This document shows, in pieces, positions 1 through 9,868 of a stretch of 64,000 bases of DNA. The stretch covers positions 243,848 to 307,847 of the forward strand of contig NZ_RSCL01000012.1 of the NCBI RefSeq assembly GCF_003991905.1, given 5' to 3'. The notes below the pieces were generated by a model, which ran no database searches, was not told the origin of the DNA, and was given only the letters and a program-made list of their open reading frames with translations. A program made the translations under genes and the position numbers. Each line of letters begins with the position of its first letter. Positions within the stretch are counted from its first letter, which is position 1. The DNA is from Dulcicalothrix desertica PCC 7102 (lineage in GTDB: Bacteria; Cyanobacteriota; Cyanobacteriia; Cyanobacteriales; Nostocaceae).

Positions 1-518
1 TATTTGAAACTGCTTCAAGTTATGCTAACTCTCGTGTAAGTACGGCTATATTGTTACCGCAAAAAAGGTTTATCTTGGGTTTTATCGATGCTGTTTTAAA
101 TTTGCATAATTTTGATGAATGGCAAGTTAAAAAAAAGAAATTTGGAGAAGACTTTGATAATTTAAATAACTATTTATCCAAATGCGGGTTAAGCATACAA
201 TATTTAGGTGGTGGCTATGGAGATTTAAATGATACATCTAAGGTACATTTACTTACTTACCATAGTGCTAAAGGGTTAGATTTTGAAACAGTATTAGTGC
301 CTAATGTATGCGAAAATATAAATATTTGGGGACGCAAAGATATAGCTAATAACTTATTTTATGTAGCATTAACAAGAAGCCGAATCAACTTGTATCTATC
401 TTATACAGGTAAACCCCATCCTTACATAACCCGTATACCAGATAATTTGTTAAGAAGAGTCGAATTACCAATTAAAAAGCAAGTTGAAGTTGCTACAGAG
501 GAGGAATTATTTTTCTAA
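1..518 (+). CDS. SF1/UvrD-like helicase (ATP-binding domain protein), C-terminal part, cut by window edge
   Basis: The reading frame is open to the left edge (first full codon at 3), so only the C-terminal ~170 residues are seen. It is closely similar throughout to the C-terminal part of the complete gene at 17181-18398. It carries superfamily 1 motif V (YHSAKGLDFE) and motif VI (FYVALTRSR), typical of UvrD/Rep-type ATPases; the Walker A and B part lies outside the window. The stop overlaps the next start by one base (TAATG), as in the second copy. By analogy an Hsp70-like gene probably lies just upstream. Family assignment is secure; substrate and role are unknown. Confidence 0.85.
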   Translation, partial: FETASSYANSRVSTAILLPQKRFILGFIDAVLNLHNFDEWQVKKKKFGEDFDNLNNYLSKCGLSIQYLGGGYGDLNDTSKVHLLTYHSAKGLDFETVLVPNVCENINIWGRKDIANNLFYVALTRSRINLYLSYTGKPHPYITRIPDNLLRRVELPIKKQVEVATEEELFF

Positions 519-1555
519 TGAAATATCTTTTACCGCTTAGTTATAATGAATTTTTGTTATGGTATCGTCGTTCTGAATTGAAGATAATGAAATTTAGGTT
601 GATACCAATTTTTGATGAAGATTTTGCTGATGATACGTCTAAATTAGATAAAGTTGCTACACGAGTAGTGGAAGCAGTGCCCAATTATGAGGAAGATTAC
701 GAAGTACTAATTGCACAAGTTGAAGATATTTATAAAGTGGCGCCTTATGACTTTGATGAAAGTAAACTAGCATTTATTAATATTTCTATACATAATTTGA
801 AATGTGTTTATCCAATTACCGAACGCGGTGAAAAATTGCTTCAGGGACGAATTGATAACAGCATTAACTTAGCCAAGCCGATATTTGAAAATTATGTTAA
901 TGCTTATGTTCAACGGCAACAATCATCTTTATCATTGTTAGGTGGTGCCGCATTACTAAAAATTGCTAAATTAGATGTACATAAATATCAAGATACAATA
1001 AAACTGCTCCAAGATGAGGCTTTGTCTGGTACATCTAAAAACAGCCGTGACGAAAAATTTCCTCTAAATGGCACGTTTCTCGAAAACTTACTATGCTATA
1101 GTCGTCATGACCCAATACCAAATACTAATATTGGCTACTTTTTGGATTTTGGGGTAATCGTTAGCAAGCTGTACTCAGGTAAAAATGATGTTACACATTT
1201 GCTAGATGACTATCGTTCGTGTTTGAAAGAAATCACCAGTAAAAACAAAAATAAAAATGTTAAATTTGACTATTTGTTGAAAAAAACGGATGATATAATA
1301 AGTTCGTTTGATACTACTTTAGATATGAAATTAAGCGTTGCATCAATAATAATTTTTTTGAAACTGCAATCCGAGCTTTACCAACACCAAGATTTAAATA
1401 AAACTAGCTTTAAGGAATTGCTAGGCAGTTTAGCTCAAACGCGCGAACGTGACATCGCTTTAGCATTATGGTTGGTGGGGGTATGCTTTGGATTTGAGTA
1501 TTTTTGTACAAATTATTATGAAGCAATCCAACCTGGGTTCTTCTTGGATTTTTAG
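518..1555 (+). CDS. Conserved protein of unknown function, third gene of the Hsp70/helicase module (copy 1)
   Basis: 345 residues. I recognise no domain. It is a clear paralogue of the protein at 18398-19423, with near-identical N-terminus (MKYLLPL..NEFLLWYRRSELKIMKF) and conserved C-terminus (LWLVGVCFGF..F..NYYEAIQP). It is translationally coupled to the helicase-like gene (TAATG overlap) in both copies, so the two products very probably act together. It has an acidic N-terminal third, no signal peptide and no membrane segment, so it is likely cytoplasmic. 128 bp separate it from the giant TPR-CHAT gene on the same strand. Confidence 0.8.
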   Translation: MKYLLPLSYNEFLLWYRRSELKIMKFRLIPIFDEDFADDTSKLDKVATRVVEAVPNYEEDYEVLIAQVEDIYKVAPYDFDESKLAFINISIHNLKCVYPITERGEKLLQGRIDNSINLAKPIFENYVNAYVQRQQSSLSLLGGAALLKIAKLDVHKYQDTIKLLQDEALSGTSKNSRDEKFPLNGTFLENLLCYSRHDPIPNTNIGYFLDFGVIVSKLYSGKNDVTHLLDDYRSCLKEITSKNKNKNVKFDYLLKKTDDIISSFDTTLDMKLSVASIIIFLKLQSELYQHQDLNKTSFKELLGSLAQTRERDIALALWLVGVCFGFEYFCTNYYEAIQPGFFLDF

Positions 1556-1683
1556 TGGCAATTGAAAGTAATCTGATTATTCTTTTTTAAAACTATTTGT
1601 CGTGCGTATTTTTCCGGAATGCGTAGCCAAATTGTTGAATCAGTTATATGGTAAATTAACCTTACGCAAAAACGCATCAACCC

Positions 1684-4600
1684 ATGAATGAACGGCAAAA
1701 GCAAGTCTATACTAACCTCATCACTAGTTTGCTAAGTTGTTCTAGTGGGGAAGAACAAGATATTTTAGCTGCAAACCAGCATTTATTGGATGCTGACTTT
1801 TTAGAGACATTGGAAGAGTTTGCAGAAAAATTCTCAGAGCAGAAAATTGAAAATACAGCGGATTGGTTGAGAAATTTGGCGAGTCAAATTGCACAAACCA
1901 TAAATATAGTTCCCCAATCTCCTCAAACACAAGGGGAAACAGTAACCTCACTCAAAAATAACGACTCTCAAGAAGACTTCCTCTTTCAAGTATTGCAGGC
2001 AATCCACGACAGTAACGTAAACTCGCAAGTCGTGTACTCCCTACTGCAAGAAAACCTAGATAAATTAGATGATAACTTTGCTACTTTTTTGCGAAGCTGG
2101 GCAATAACGACACTGCCATACATGGCGCCGGAACTAGCTCAAGTTATTGCCAAAGGTATTGTCAATTTTAGCTTGTTAATTCAGGAATTCCCTTTAGGAA
2201 GTATAGCAAGTAATCTAGAGATTGCCATCGCAGGTTATGAAGTAACTGCTACCGTTTTGACTTGTGAGGCATTTCTCTATGATTGGGCAATTACCCAAAA
2301 TCGTCTAGCTGTTGCCTACCATGACAGAATCAAAGGAGACAAAGCAGAAAATCTCGAAGTAGCAATTGGTTACTACACCCAAATACAGGAAGTTTTTACC
2401 CGTAAAGTATCTCCTACTATTTGGGCATCAACTCAAAATTGTCTAGGTATTACCTACTGTGAGAGAATTAAAGCAGACAAAGCAGAAAATCTCGAAGCCG
2501 CGATTAGCTACTACACCCAAGCACTGCGAGTTTATAAGCGTAAGGCATTTCCCACTGATTGGGCAAAGACTCAAAATCGTCTAGGTAATGCCTACTATGA
2601 AAGAATTAAAGGAGACAAAGCAGAAAATCTTAAAGCAGCGATTAGTTACTACACCAAAGCATTGCAAGTTCTTACCCGTGAGGCATTTCCCACTGATTGG
2701 GAAGAGATTCAGCATAATTTGGGTATTGCCAACCGTGAAAGAATTAAAGTTGAAAATCCGGTAGCGGCTATTAGAGACTCTCAAGCTTCCTCACTTCCAA
2801 ATTCCGACTCCCAAGAAGATTTCTTCTTCGAGGTATTGCGTACAATCAGCGACAGCGACGCAAACTCGCAAGTGGTGTACCCACTATTGCAAGAAAACCT
2901 AGATAAACTAGATGATAATTTTGCTACTTTCTTACGAAGCTGGGCAAGGGCAAAACTGCCACAGCTAAATTCAGAAACAGCACAAATTATTGCCGAGCTT
3001 GTTCTAAAGTTTAGCTCCTTAATTGAGCAGTTTTCTTTGGGAAATATAGCTAGCAACCAGGAGATTGCTATCGCTCTTTACGAAGTTGCTGTAACTGTTT
3101 ATACACATAAGACATTTTCCGAAAAGTGGGCAGAGATTCAAGTTTGTCTAGCTATTGCCTACTATTACAGAATCAAAGGAGACAAAGCAGAAAATCTTGA
3201 AGTAGCAATTGGCTATATACAAGCAGCATTGCTTGTCTGTACCTGTGACGTATATCCCACTGTCTGGGCAGGGATTCAATATGATCTAGGTAATGCTTAC
3301 TATGAGAGAATCAAAGGAGACAAGGCAGAAAATTTGGAAACTGCGATTGGCTATTACACCCAAGCACTGCAAGTTTACAAGCGTGAAATATTTCCTACTA
3401 ATTGGGCAAATACTCAAAAGAATCTAGGTATTACTTATCATCAGAGAATCAAAGGTGACAGAGCAGAGAATCTCGAAACTGCGATTAGCTATTACATCCA
3501 AGCACTCCAAATCCATATCTGCGAGGAATTTCCTACTGATTGGGCAAATACTCAATATAATCTAGGTAGTGCCTACCGTGAGAAAATTAAAGGAGACAAA
3601 GCAGAAAATTTGGAAGCTGCGATTAGCTATTACACTCAAGCACTGCAAGTCTACAAGCGTGAAGTATTTCCTACTAATTGGGCAGATACTCAAAATGATC
3701 TAGGTATTGCCTATCATGAGAGAATCAAAGGTGACAAAGCAGAAAATTTGGAAACTGCGATTGGCTACTACACTCAAGCACTGCAAGTTTTTACCCTTGA
3801 GGCATTTCCCACTAGTTGGGCAAAGATTCAATATAATTTGGGTAATGGCTACCTTCTAAGAATCAAAGCAGGCAAAGCAGAAAATCTCGAAGTGGCAATT
3901 CACTACTACATGCAAGCACTGCAAGTTTTTACCCTTGAGGCATTTCCCACTAGTTGGGCAAAGATTCAATATAATTTGGGTAATGCCTGCGTTAACAGAA
4001 TCAAAGCAGACAAAGCAGAAAATCTCGAAGTGGCAATTCGCTACTACACGCAAGCACTGCAAGTTTATACCCGTGAAGCATTTCCCCAAAATTGGGCAAC
4101 AACTCAAAATAATCTGGGCGAAGTCTACCGTAACAGAATTAAAGGAGACAAGGCAGAAAATATCGAAGCTGCAATTGCTCACTACATGGCAGAACTGCAC
4201 GTCCGTAACAGTAAGGAATTTCCTACTAATTGGGCAAAGACTCAAAATAAACTGGGTTATGCTTACAGTGATAGAATTAAAGGAGACAAAGCAGAAAACA
4301 AGGAAACTGCAATTAGTTACTACACCCAAGCGCTACAAGTTTTTACCCGTGAGAAATTTCCCACTGATTGGGCAACGACTCAACATAATCTGGGTTATGC
4401 TTACAGTGAAAGAATTAAAGCAGACAAGGCAACAAATCTCCAAACAGCGATTAGCTATTATAACACAGCACTACAAGTTTATAAGCATGAGGCATTTCCT
4501 GCTGAGTGGGCACAAATTCAAGCTAATCTACGTACTGCCAATCGTGAAAAAATCAAAGTTGAAAATCTAGCAGCGGCTATCGACTACTCCCAAGCAGCCC

Positions 4601-7600
4601 CATTCCCTAAGCCTGACTCTCAACTTGAATTCCTCTTACAGATATTACGGATAACTAACGAAAGCGACAATAACTCACAAGTCGTGTACCCACTGTTGCA
4701 AAAAAATCTAGATAAACTAGATGATAACTTTGCTACTGTTTTGCGAGACTGGGCAACAGCAAAACTGTCACAAATAGATTCAGAACTAGCTTCCATTATT
4801 GCTGGCGCCATTTACAATTTTAGCATTTTGATTTCGGACTTTCCTTTGGGGAGTATAGCCAGCAATATGGAGATTGCGATTGCCGGTTACGAAGTTGCTG
4901 CCACCATTTTTACTTGTGAAGAATCTCCTGAAAATTGGGCAGAAACTCTAAATAATCTAGCTTCCGTCTACAGTGGGAGAATTAAAGGAGACACGGCTGA
5001 AAATATTGAAGTGGCGATGCACCATTATACCCAAACACTACAAGTTTATAAGCGTCAGACATTTCCTACTAAATGGGCAGGGACTCAAATGAATCTGGGA
5101 AGTGTCTATAGTCAGAGAATTAAAGGAGACACGTCAGAAAATTTGGAAGCAGCAATTCATCACTTACAAACAGCACTACAAATCTTTACCCACGATGCAT
5201 TTCCTACTAAATGGGCAGGGACTCAAATGAATCTGGGAACTGTCTATAGTCAGAGAATCAAAGGAGACATGGCTGAAAATTTGGAAGCAGCAATTTATCA
5301 CTCACAAGCAGCACTGCAAATTTTTACTCGTGAGGCATTTCCTACTAATTGGGCAAACGCTCAAAATAATCTGGGAGCTTTCTACAGACAAAGAATCCAA
5401 GGAGACAGGGCAGAAAATCTCGAAGCGGCAATTTATCACTCACAAGCAGCACTGCAAATTTCTACTCGTGAGGCATTTCCTACTGATTGGGCAAAGGTTC
5501 AACACAATCTAGCTAATGCCTACGCTGACAGAATCAAAGGAGACGGAGCAGAAAATATAGAAATAGGAATTCACTATTACACGCTAGCACTGCAAGTTCT
5601 TACCCGTGAGGCATTTCCTACTGAGTGGGCAATGGCTCAACATAATTTAGGCGATGCCTACAAAAACAGAATCAAAGGAGACAAAACAGAAAATATTGAA
5701 GTGGCAATTAATTACTACATGGCAGAACTACAAGTTTTTACCCGTGAGGCATTTCCTAAATATTGGGCAATGATTCAACGTAGTCTAGCTAATGCCTACC
5801 GTAATAAAATCAAAGGAGACAGGGAAGAAAATTTGGAAGCGGCAATTGGTTACCATAACCAAGCCCTGCAAGTCTATACCCGAAAGGCATTTCCCACTGA
5901 TTGGGCAATGACTCAATACAATATGGGTAATGCCTACACTGAAAGAATAAAAGGTGACAAAGCAGAAAACTTAGAAGCAGCGATTAGCTATTACAATGCA
6001 GCACTGCAAGTCCATACCCGTCAGGCATCTTCTAAATATTGGGCTGAAACTCAAAATCATCTGGGTAATGCCTATGGCGCCAGAATTAAAGGAGACAAGA
6101 CAGAAAACTTGGAAGCGGCGATTCGCTGCTACGAGCAAGCACTGCAAGTTCATACTCATGAGGTATTTCCTATTGATTGGGCAATAACTCAATCCAATCT
6201 AGCTAATGCCTACACTAAAAGAATCAAAGGTGACAAAGCAGAAAACTTGGAAGTAGCGATTGGCTATTATACCCAAGCACTAAAAGTTTATACCCATAAG
6301 GCATTTCCTTATAATTGGGCAATAACTCAATCCAATCTAGCTAATGCCTATACTAAAAGAATCAAAGGTGACAAAGCAGAAAATCTCCAAGTGGCGATTG
6401 ACTACTTCATTCAAGCACTGCAAGTTTTTAAGCGTGACGGATTTTCCAGTGAATGGGCAGCGACTCAAGATGATCTAAATAATGCTTACCGTCAAAAAAT
6501 CGAAGCAGACAAGGCAAAAAATCCTGAAGCGAAAGGTAGCCACAGTGAAATAACCAATCTTCCAAATCCTGACTTCGACAAAGATTTCCTTTTAGAAGTA
6601 ATGAACAGCAGCTTAGACTCGCAAGTTTTATACCCCCTGTTGCAAAAAAACCTAGATAAAATAGATGATAACTTTGCTATTTTCTTACGATACCGGGGAT
6701 CACCATTACTGCAACAAGCAGATTCAGCAGATGCAGAAATTATTGCCATGCTTCATTCCAGTTTCGGCTCCTTGATCCAGCAGTTCCGACTGGGGAGTAT
6801 AGCCAGTAATTTGGAGATTGCGATCGCGAGCTACGAAGTCGCCGCTATCGTTATTACCCGTGATAAATTTCCTAAAAATTGGGCAGAGATTCAAAATAAT
6901 CTAGCTACTGTTTACAATAATAGGATAAAAGGAGACAAGGCAGAAAATCTCGAAGCGGCAATTTATTACTCACAAGCAGCACTGCAAGTTTTTACTCATG
7001 ACGCATTTCCCACTGAATGGGCAAGAACTCAGCATAATCTGGCCTTAGCCTATAATAATAGAATCAAAGGAGATAATGCAGAAAATCTCGAAGCGGCAAT
7101 TTATCACTCACAAGCAGCACTGCAAGTTTTTAGTCGCAACACATTTCCTCAAGATTGGGCACATGTTCAACATAATATCGGTATTTTCTACAATGCCAGA
7201 ATCAAAGGAGACAAGGTAGAAAATTTGGAAGTGGCGATTGGTTACTACCAAGCAGCACTGCAAGTCTATACCTGTGAGGCATTTCCTACTGATTGGGCAA
7301 GGACTCAACTTAATTTGGGCGCACTTTATAATAGCAGAAGCACAAGAGATAGTGCAGAAAATATCGAAGCGGCGATTGGCTATTATCAAGCAGCACTGCT
7401 TATCTATACCCGTCAGGCGTTTCCTCAATATTGGGCAACGGCTCAACATAATCTGGGTGATGCCTACCATAACAGAATTAAAGGAGACAAGGCAGAAAAT
7501 ATCGAAGCGGCGATTGGGTATTACCAAGCAGCACTGCTTGTCCGTACCCGTGAAGCATTTCCTACTGATTGGGCAATGACTCAAAATAGTTTGGCTATTG

Positions 7601-9465
7601 CCTATGCTAACAGAATTAAAGGAGACAAGGCAGAAAATCTGGAAGCGGCGATTGGCTACTACCAAAATGCCTTGGAAATTTGTACCCGCGATGCCCTGCC
7701 CGAAGATCATGCCCGAACTTTATTCGGCCTTGGAATTCTTTACCGAGAAAACAACCAGCTAACTCTTGCCTACGATACCTTTGCAGCTGCGATTGAAACA
7801 GTAGAATCTCTGCGGGGAGAAATTATCTCTGGGGATGAAGCTAAACAAAAACTAGCAGAGAAATGGTATCTTCCCTACACCAAAATGGTAGAAGTGTGCT
7901 TGGAGCTAGGCAATATTACCCAAGCAATAGAATACGTTGAGCGCAGCAAAACCCGTAACTTGGTAGAACTTATCCTCAACCGCGACCAAAACAACATCTT
8001 TCCTCCAGAAATTGCGAGTAAATTGCAACAACTCCAAGACCAAATAACTATCAGTCAGTACCAAATCCAGAAAACCGAAGCTCATAACCCAATAGTCTTA
8101 GCACGACATCTTGAAGAACTGCGACAGCGGCGCAACGAATTGCAAAACCTTTATCTGCCTATTGGTTCTGGCTTTAAGTTTGACCAATTTCAGGCAGCCC
8201 TAGATGACCACACTGCAATTATTGAGTGGTATATTATCCTTAATAAAATTTACACCTTCATCATCAAACCTAATCCCTCAACAGAGTTTTCTGGTTCTAA
8301 AGCGGGAGAAAAATCATCATTACCTTCCTCACCTTTGAGGCAAGGTGAACTTCGGAGTGAGGTTAATATTTGGCACACAGCCAATGACATAAATGTTTTG
8401 ATTAATTGGTGGAGTGCTTATCTGGACGATTACAACCAAAAAAACAACCGCAACTGGCGCCAGAAGCTAACCCCGCAACTAGAGGAATTGGCAAAGATTT
8501 TGCATTTGAATGAGATAATTGAGCAGTTGCCTCCACAGTGCGAGCGTCTAATTCTCATCCCGCATACGTTCTTGCATCTTTTACCCCTTCATGCATTGCC
8601 GTTATCCCACCAAGGTAAAAAAGTTTGCCTCCTCGATCTGTTCCCTCAAGGTGTTAGCTATGCTCCTAGTTGTCAGCTATTGCAACTAGCACAAAAACGA
8701 CAACGCCCTAACTTTACCCATCTGTTCGCCATCCAAAATCCTACAGGCGATCTCACCTTTACCGATTTAGAAGTGCAAGCCATAACAAGCTACTTTCAAT
8801 CAGCTAATGTTCTAGAAAAAGCAGCAGCTACCAAAGCCGCCATCAATAATGCTCCCCTCAACGCTGTCCACTGCGCTCACTTTAGTTGTCATGGTTACTT
8901 TAACTCGACCAATCCTCGCAAATCTGCCCTTATACTGGCAGATGCTCCCGTCGCTTCCGTTCTTAAAAACGCAGATGCAGAACGTTATCTCAATTTAAGA
9001 GACTCAGAAATCCATGATTTGGAAAACTGTCTCACATTAGATAATATATTCAGCCTCAATTTAGAACAATGTCGCCTTGTTACCCTCTCAGCTTGCGAAA
9101 CTGGATTAATTGATTTCTACAACACCAGCGATGAATACATTGGTTTACCAAGTGGTTTTCTACTTGCAGGTAGTCCCAGTGTTGTTAGTTCTTTGTGGAA
9201 TGTTGATGACCTTTCTACCAGCTTATTGATGATAAAATTTTACCAAAATCTCAAAGCTGGCTTAACTGTCACCCTTGCCCTTAACCAAGCCCAAATTTGG
9301 CTGCGCGGCGCCACCGGGGTCGAATTACAAAAATGGGCAAGCCAGTTAAAATTAATACCAGAACTGTCTCGACAGATTGATAAAGAGTTAGACATATTTG
9401 ATTTTGATGAACAACCATTCCAAGACCCTTATTGGTGGGCAGCTTTTTGTGCTATTGGGCAGTAA
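1684..9465 (+). CDS. Giant TPR-repeat protein with C-terminal CHAT (caspase-like) protease domain
   Basis: 2593 residues. After an ~90-residue N-terminal region the protein consists of four super-blocks. Each begins with a ~100-residue header (motif LLQ.NLDK.DDNFA, then SIASN.EIAIA.YEV) at about DNA 1963, 2806, 4615 and 6570, followed by tandem 46-residue TPR-like units (about 30 in all). Residues ~2130-2593 form a CHAT domain with the expected dyad: His2403 in the SCHG motif and Cys2471 in SACETG, followed by GLPSGFLLAG and VVSSLWNV. CHAT proteases are clan CD peptidases; in bacteria they act in conflict and programmed-death systems, e.g. TPR-CHAT in type III-E CRISPR (established knowledge). 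The repeat array is probably the sensor or regulatory arm (inference). A short hairpin-derived insert lies at 8290-8365. No membrane segment is seen. Confidence 0.9.
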   Translation: MNERQKQVYTNLITSLLSCSSGEEQDILAANQHLLDADFLETLEEFAEKFSEQKIENTADWLRNLASQIAQTINIVPQSPQTQGETVTSLKNNDSQEDFLFQVLQAIHDSNVNSQVVYSLLQENLDKLDDNFATFLRSWAITTLPYMAPELAQVIAKGIVNFSLLIQEFPLGSIASNLEIAIAGYEVTATVLTCEAFLYDWAITQNRLAVAYHDRIKGDKAENLEVAIGYYTQIQEVFTRKVSPTIWASTQNCLGITYCERIKADKAENLEAAISYYTQALRVYKRKAFPTDWAKTQNRLGNAYYERIKGDKAENLKAAISYYTKALQVLTREAFPTDWEEIQHNLGIANRERIKVENPVAAIRDSQASSLPNSDSQEDFFFEVLRTISDSDANSQVVYPLLQENLDKLDDNFATFLRSWARAKLPQLNSETAQIIAELVLKFSSLIEQFSLGNIASNQEIAIALYEVAVTVYTHKTFSEKWAEIQVCLAIAYYYRIKGDKAENLEVAIGYIQAALLVCTCDVYPTVWAGIQYDLGNAYYERIKGDKAENLETAIGYYTQALQVYKREIFPTNWANTQKNLGITYHQRIKGDRAENLETAISYYIQALQIHICEEFPTDWANTQYNLGSAYREKIKGDKAENLEAAISYYTQALQVYKREVFPTNWADTQNDLGIAYHERIKGDKAENLETAIGYYTQALQVFTLEAFPTSWAKIQYNLGNGYLLRIKAGKAENLEVAIHYYMQALQVFTLEAFPTSWAKIQYNLGNACVNRIKADKAENLEVAIRYYTQALQVYTREAFPQNWATTQNNLGEVYRNRIKGDKAENIEAAIAHYMAELHVRNSKEFPTNWAKTQNKLGYAYSDRIKGDKAENKETAISYYTQALQVFTREKFPTDWATTQHNLGYAYSERIKADKATNLQTAISYYNTALQVYKHEAFPAEWAQIQANLRTANREKIKVENLAAAIDYSQAAPFPKPDSQLEFLLQILRITNESDNNSQVVYPLLQKNLDKLDDNFATVLRDWATAKLSQIDSELASIIAGAIYNFSILISDFPLGSIASNMEIAIAGYEVAATIFTCEESPENWAETLNNLASVYSGRIKGDTAENIEVAMHHYTQTLQVYKRQTFPTKWAGTQMNLGSVYSQRIKGDTSENLEAAIHHLQTALQIFTHDAFPTKWAGTQMNLGTVYSQRIKGDMAENLEAAIYHSQAALQIFTREAFPTNWANAQNNLGAFYRQRIQGDRAENLEAAIYHSQAALQISTREAFPTDWAKVQHNLANAYADRIKGDGAENIEIGIHYYTLALQVLTREAFPTEWAMAQHNLGDAYKNRIKGDKTENIEVAINYYMAELQVFTREAFPKYWAMIQRSLANAYRNKIKGDREENLEAAIGYHNQALQVYTRKAFPTDWAMTQYNMGNAYTERIKGDKAENLEAAISYYNAALQVHTRQASSKYWAETQNHLGNAYGARIKGDKTENLEAAIRCYEQALQVHTHEVFPIDWAITQSNLANAYTKRIKGDKAENLEVAIGYYTQALKVYTHKAFPYNWAITQSNLANAYTKRIKGDKAENLQVAIDYFIQALQVFKRDGFSSEWAATQDDLNNAYRQKIEADKAKNPEAKGSHSEITNLPNPDFDKDFLLEVMNSSLDSQVLYPLLQKNLDKIDDNFAIFLRYRGSPLLQQADSADAEIIAMLHSSFGSLIQQFRLGSIASNLEIAIASYEVAAIVITRDKFPKNWAEIQNNLATVYNNRIKGDKAENLEAAIYYSQAALQVFTHDAFPTEWARTQHNLALAYNNRIKGDNAENLEAAIYHSQAALQVFSRNTFPQDWAHVQHNIGIFYNARIKGDKVENLEVAIGYYQAALQVYTCEAFPTDWARTQLNLGALYNSRSTRDSAENIEAAIGYYQAALLIYTRQAFPQYWATAQHNLGDAYHNRIKGDKAENIEAAIGYYQAALLVRTREAFPTDWAMTQNSLAIAYANRIKGDKAENLEAAIGYYQNALEICTRDALPEDHARTLFGLGILYRENNQLTLAYDTFAAAIETVESLRGEIISGDEAKQKLAEKWYLPYTKMVEVCLELGNITQAIEYVERSKTRNLVELILNRDQNNIFPPEIASKLQQLQDQITISQYQIQKTEAHNPIVLARHLEELRQRRNELQNLYLPIGSGFKFDQFQAALDDHTAIIEWYIILNKIYTFIIKPNPSTEFSGSKAGEKSSLPSSPLRQGELRSEVNIWHTANDINVLINWWSAYLDDYNQKNNRNWRQKLTPQLEELAKILHLNEIIEQLPPQCERLILIPHTFLHLLPLHALPLSHQGKKVCLLDLFPQGVSYAPSCQLLQLAQKRQRPNFTHLFAIQNPTGDLTFTDLEVQAITSYFQSANVLEKAAATKAAINNAPLNAVHCAHFSCHGYFNSTNPRKSALILADAPVASVLKNADAERYLNLRDSEIHDLENCLTLDNIFSLNLEQCRLVTLSACETGLIDFYNTSDEYIGLPSGFLLAGSPSVVSSLWNVDDLSTSLLMIKFYQNLKAGLTVTLALNQAQIWLRGATGVELQKWASQLKLIPELSRQIDKELDIFDFDEQPFQDPYWWAAFCAIGQ
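2281..7690 (+). repeat. 138-bp tandem coding repeats (about 30 TPR units in four blocks)
   Basis: A 138-bp (46-codon) unit recurs about 30 times. Its most constant part reads roughly AAAGGAGACAAAGCAGAAAA and encodes RIKGDKAENLE; the spacing from 2332 to 2470 is exactly 138. Some neighbouring units share about 70 identical bases (~3775-3848 versus ~3913-3986; ~6179-6245 versus ~6317-6383), showing recent unit duplication. The array is interrupted by three internal header segments (around 2806, 4615 and 6570). Confidence 0.9.
8329..8348. repeat. Short hairpin inside the CHAT coding sequence
   Basis: TCACCTT (8329-8335) and AAGGTGA (8342-8348) form a stem in a stretch (8290-8365) that encodes a low-complexity Ser/Gly/Glu-rich linker interrupting the CHAT domain. 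It resembles the small inverted repeats dispersed in Nostocales genomes and is translated in frame. Confidence 0.45.
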
Positions 9466-9511
9466 ACTTATATACTGAAACTAATTTTTAATCTAAATCT
9501 TAACTTTGATT

Positions 9512-9847
9512 ATGACATCTGACTCTTTACTGCAATTTCTTCCTGTGATTCTCGAAACTAAACCCGAACTGTTTTCTACTGACGACCTCCAAGATTTGCT
9601 GGAAACTTTAGCTCCTTTGGAGAGCAACCCTCCAGATGACGCTGATGAAATACTTAGAGATTGGTGTAAAGCACGACGACCTATTCGCGATGCACTGAGG
9701 AACTTTTCGAGTGATCGCGCGGAAGTCAAAAAAGTCAAACCTTCCCAAGCTAACCAAAATCAACGTACCAGCAACTTCTTCCAAGAATTGAGCCAGCAGG
9801 TAAAAGAAAAACTTGCAAATGTAAACCAGAACCAAGGTAGCAAATAA
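9512..9847 (+). CDS. Small protein downstream of TPR-CHAT
   Basis: 111 residues from the ATG at 9512; an in-frame TTG at 9506 is a less likely start. No family recognised. Residues ~1-65 look like a compact helical bundle rich in Leu and Asp/Glu (DDLQDLLETL..LE), the size of the effector-associated or death-like adaptor domains known beside CHAT and STAND genes; the rest is a Gln/Asn/Lys-rich tail. It lies 46 bp after the TPR-CHAT gene and 21 bp before the next gene, so the three are probably one operon. An adaptor between protease and effector is a guess from position and size. Confidence 0.65.
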   Translation: MTSDSLLQFLPVILETKPELFSTDDLQDLLETLAPLESNPPDDADEILRDWCKARRPIRDALRNFSSDRAEVKKVKPSQANQNQRTSNFFQELSQQVKEKLANVNQNQGSK

Positions 9848-9868
9848 TATTTAAATCAGGTAAGAGAA

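Noticed and set aside
3856-4570. Long antisense and alternative-frame open frames inside the TPR-CHAT gene (e.g. around 3856-4329 and 7108-7710)
   Set aside because: They follow the 138-bp periodicity of the coding repeat and are shadows of the real frame.
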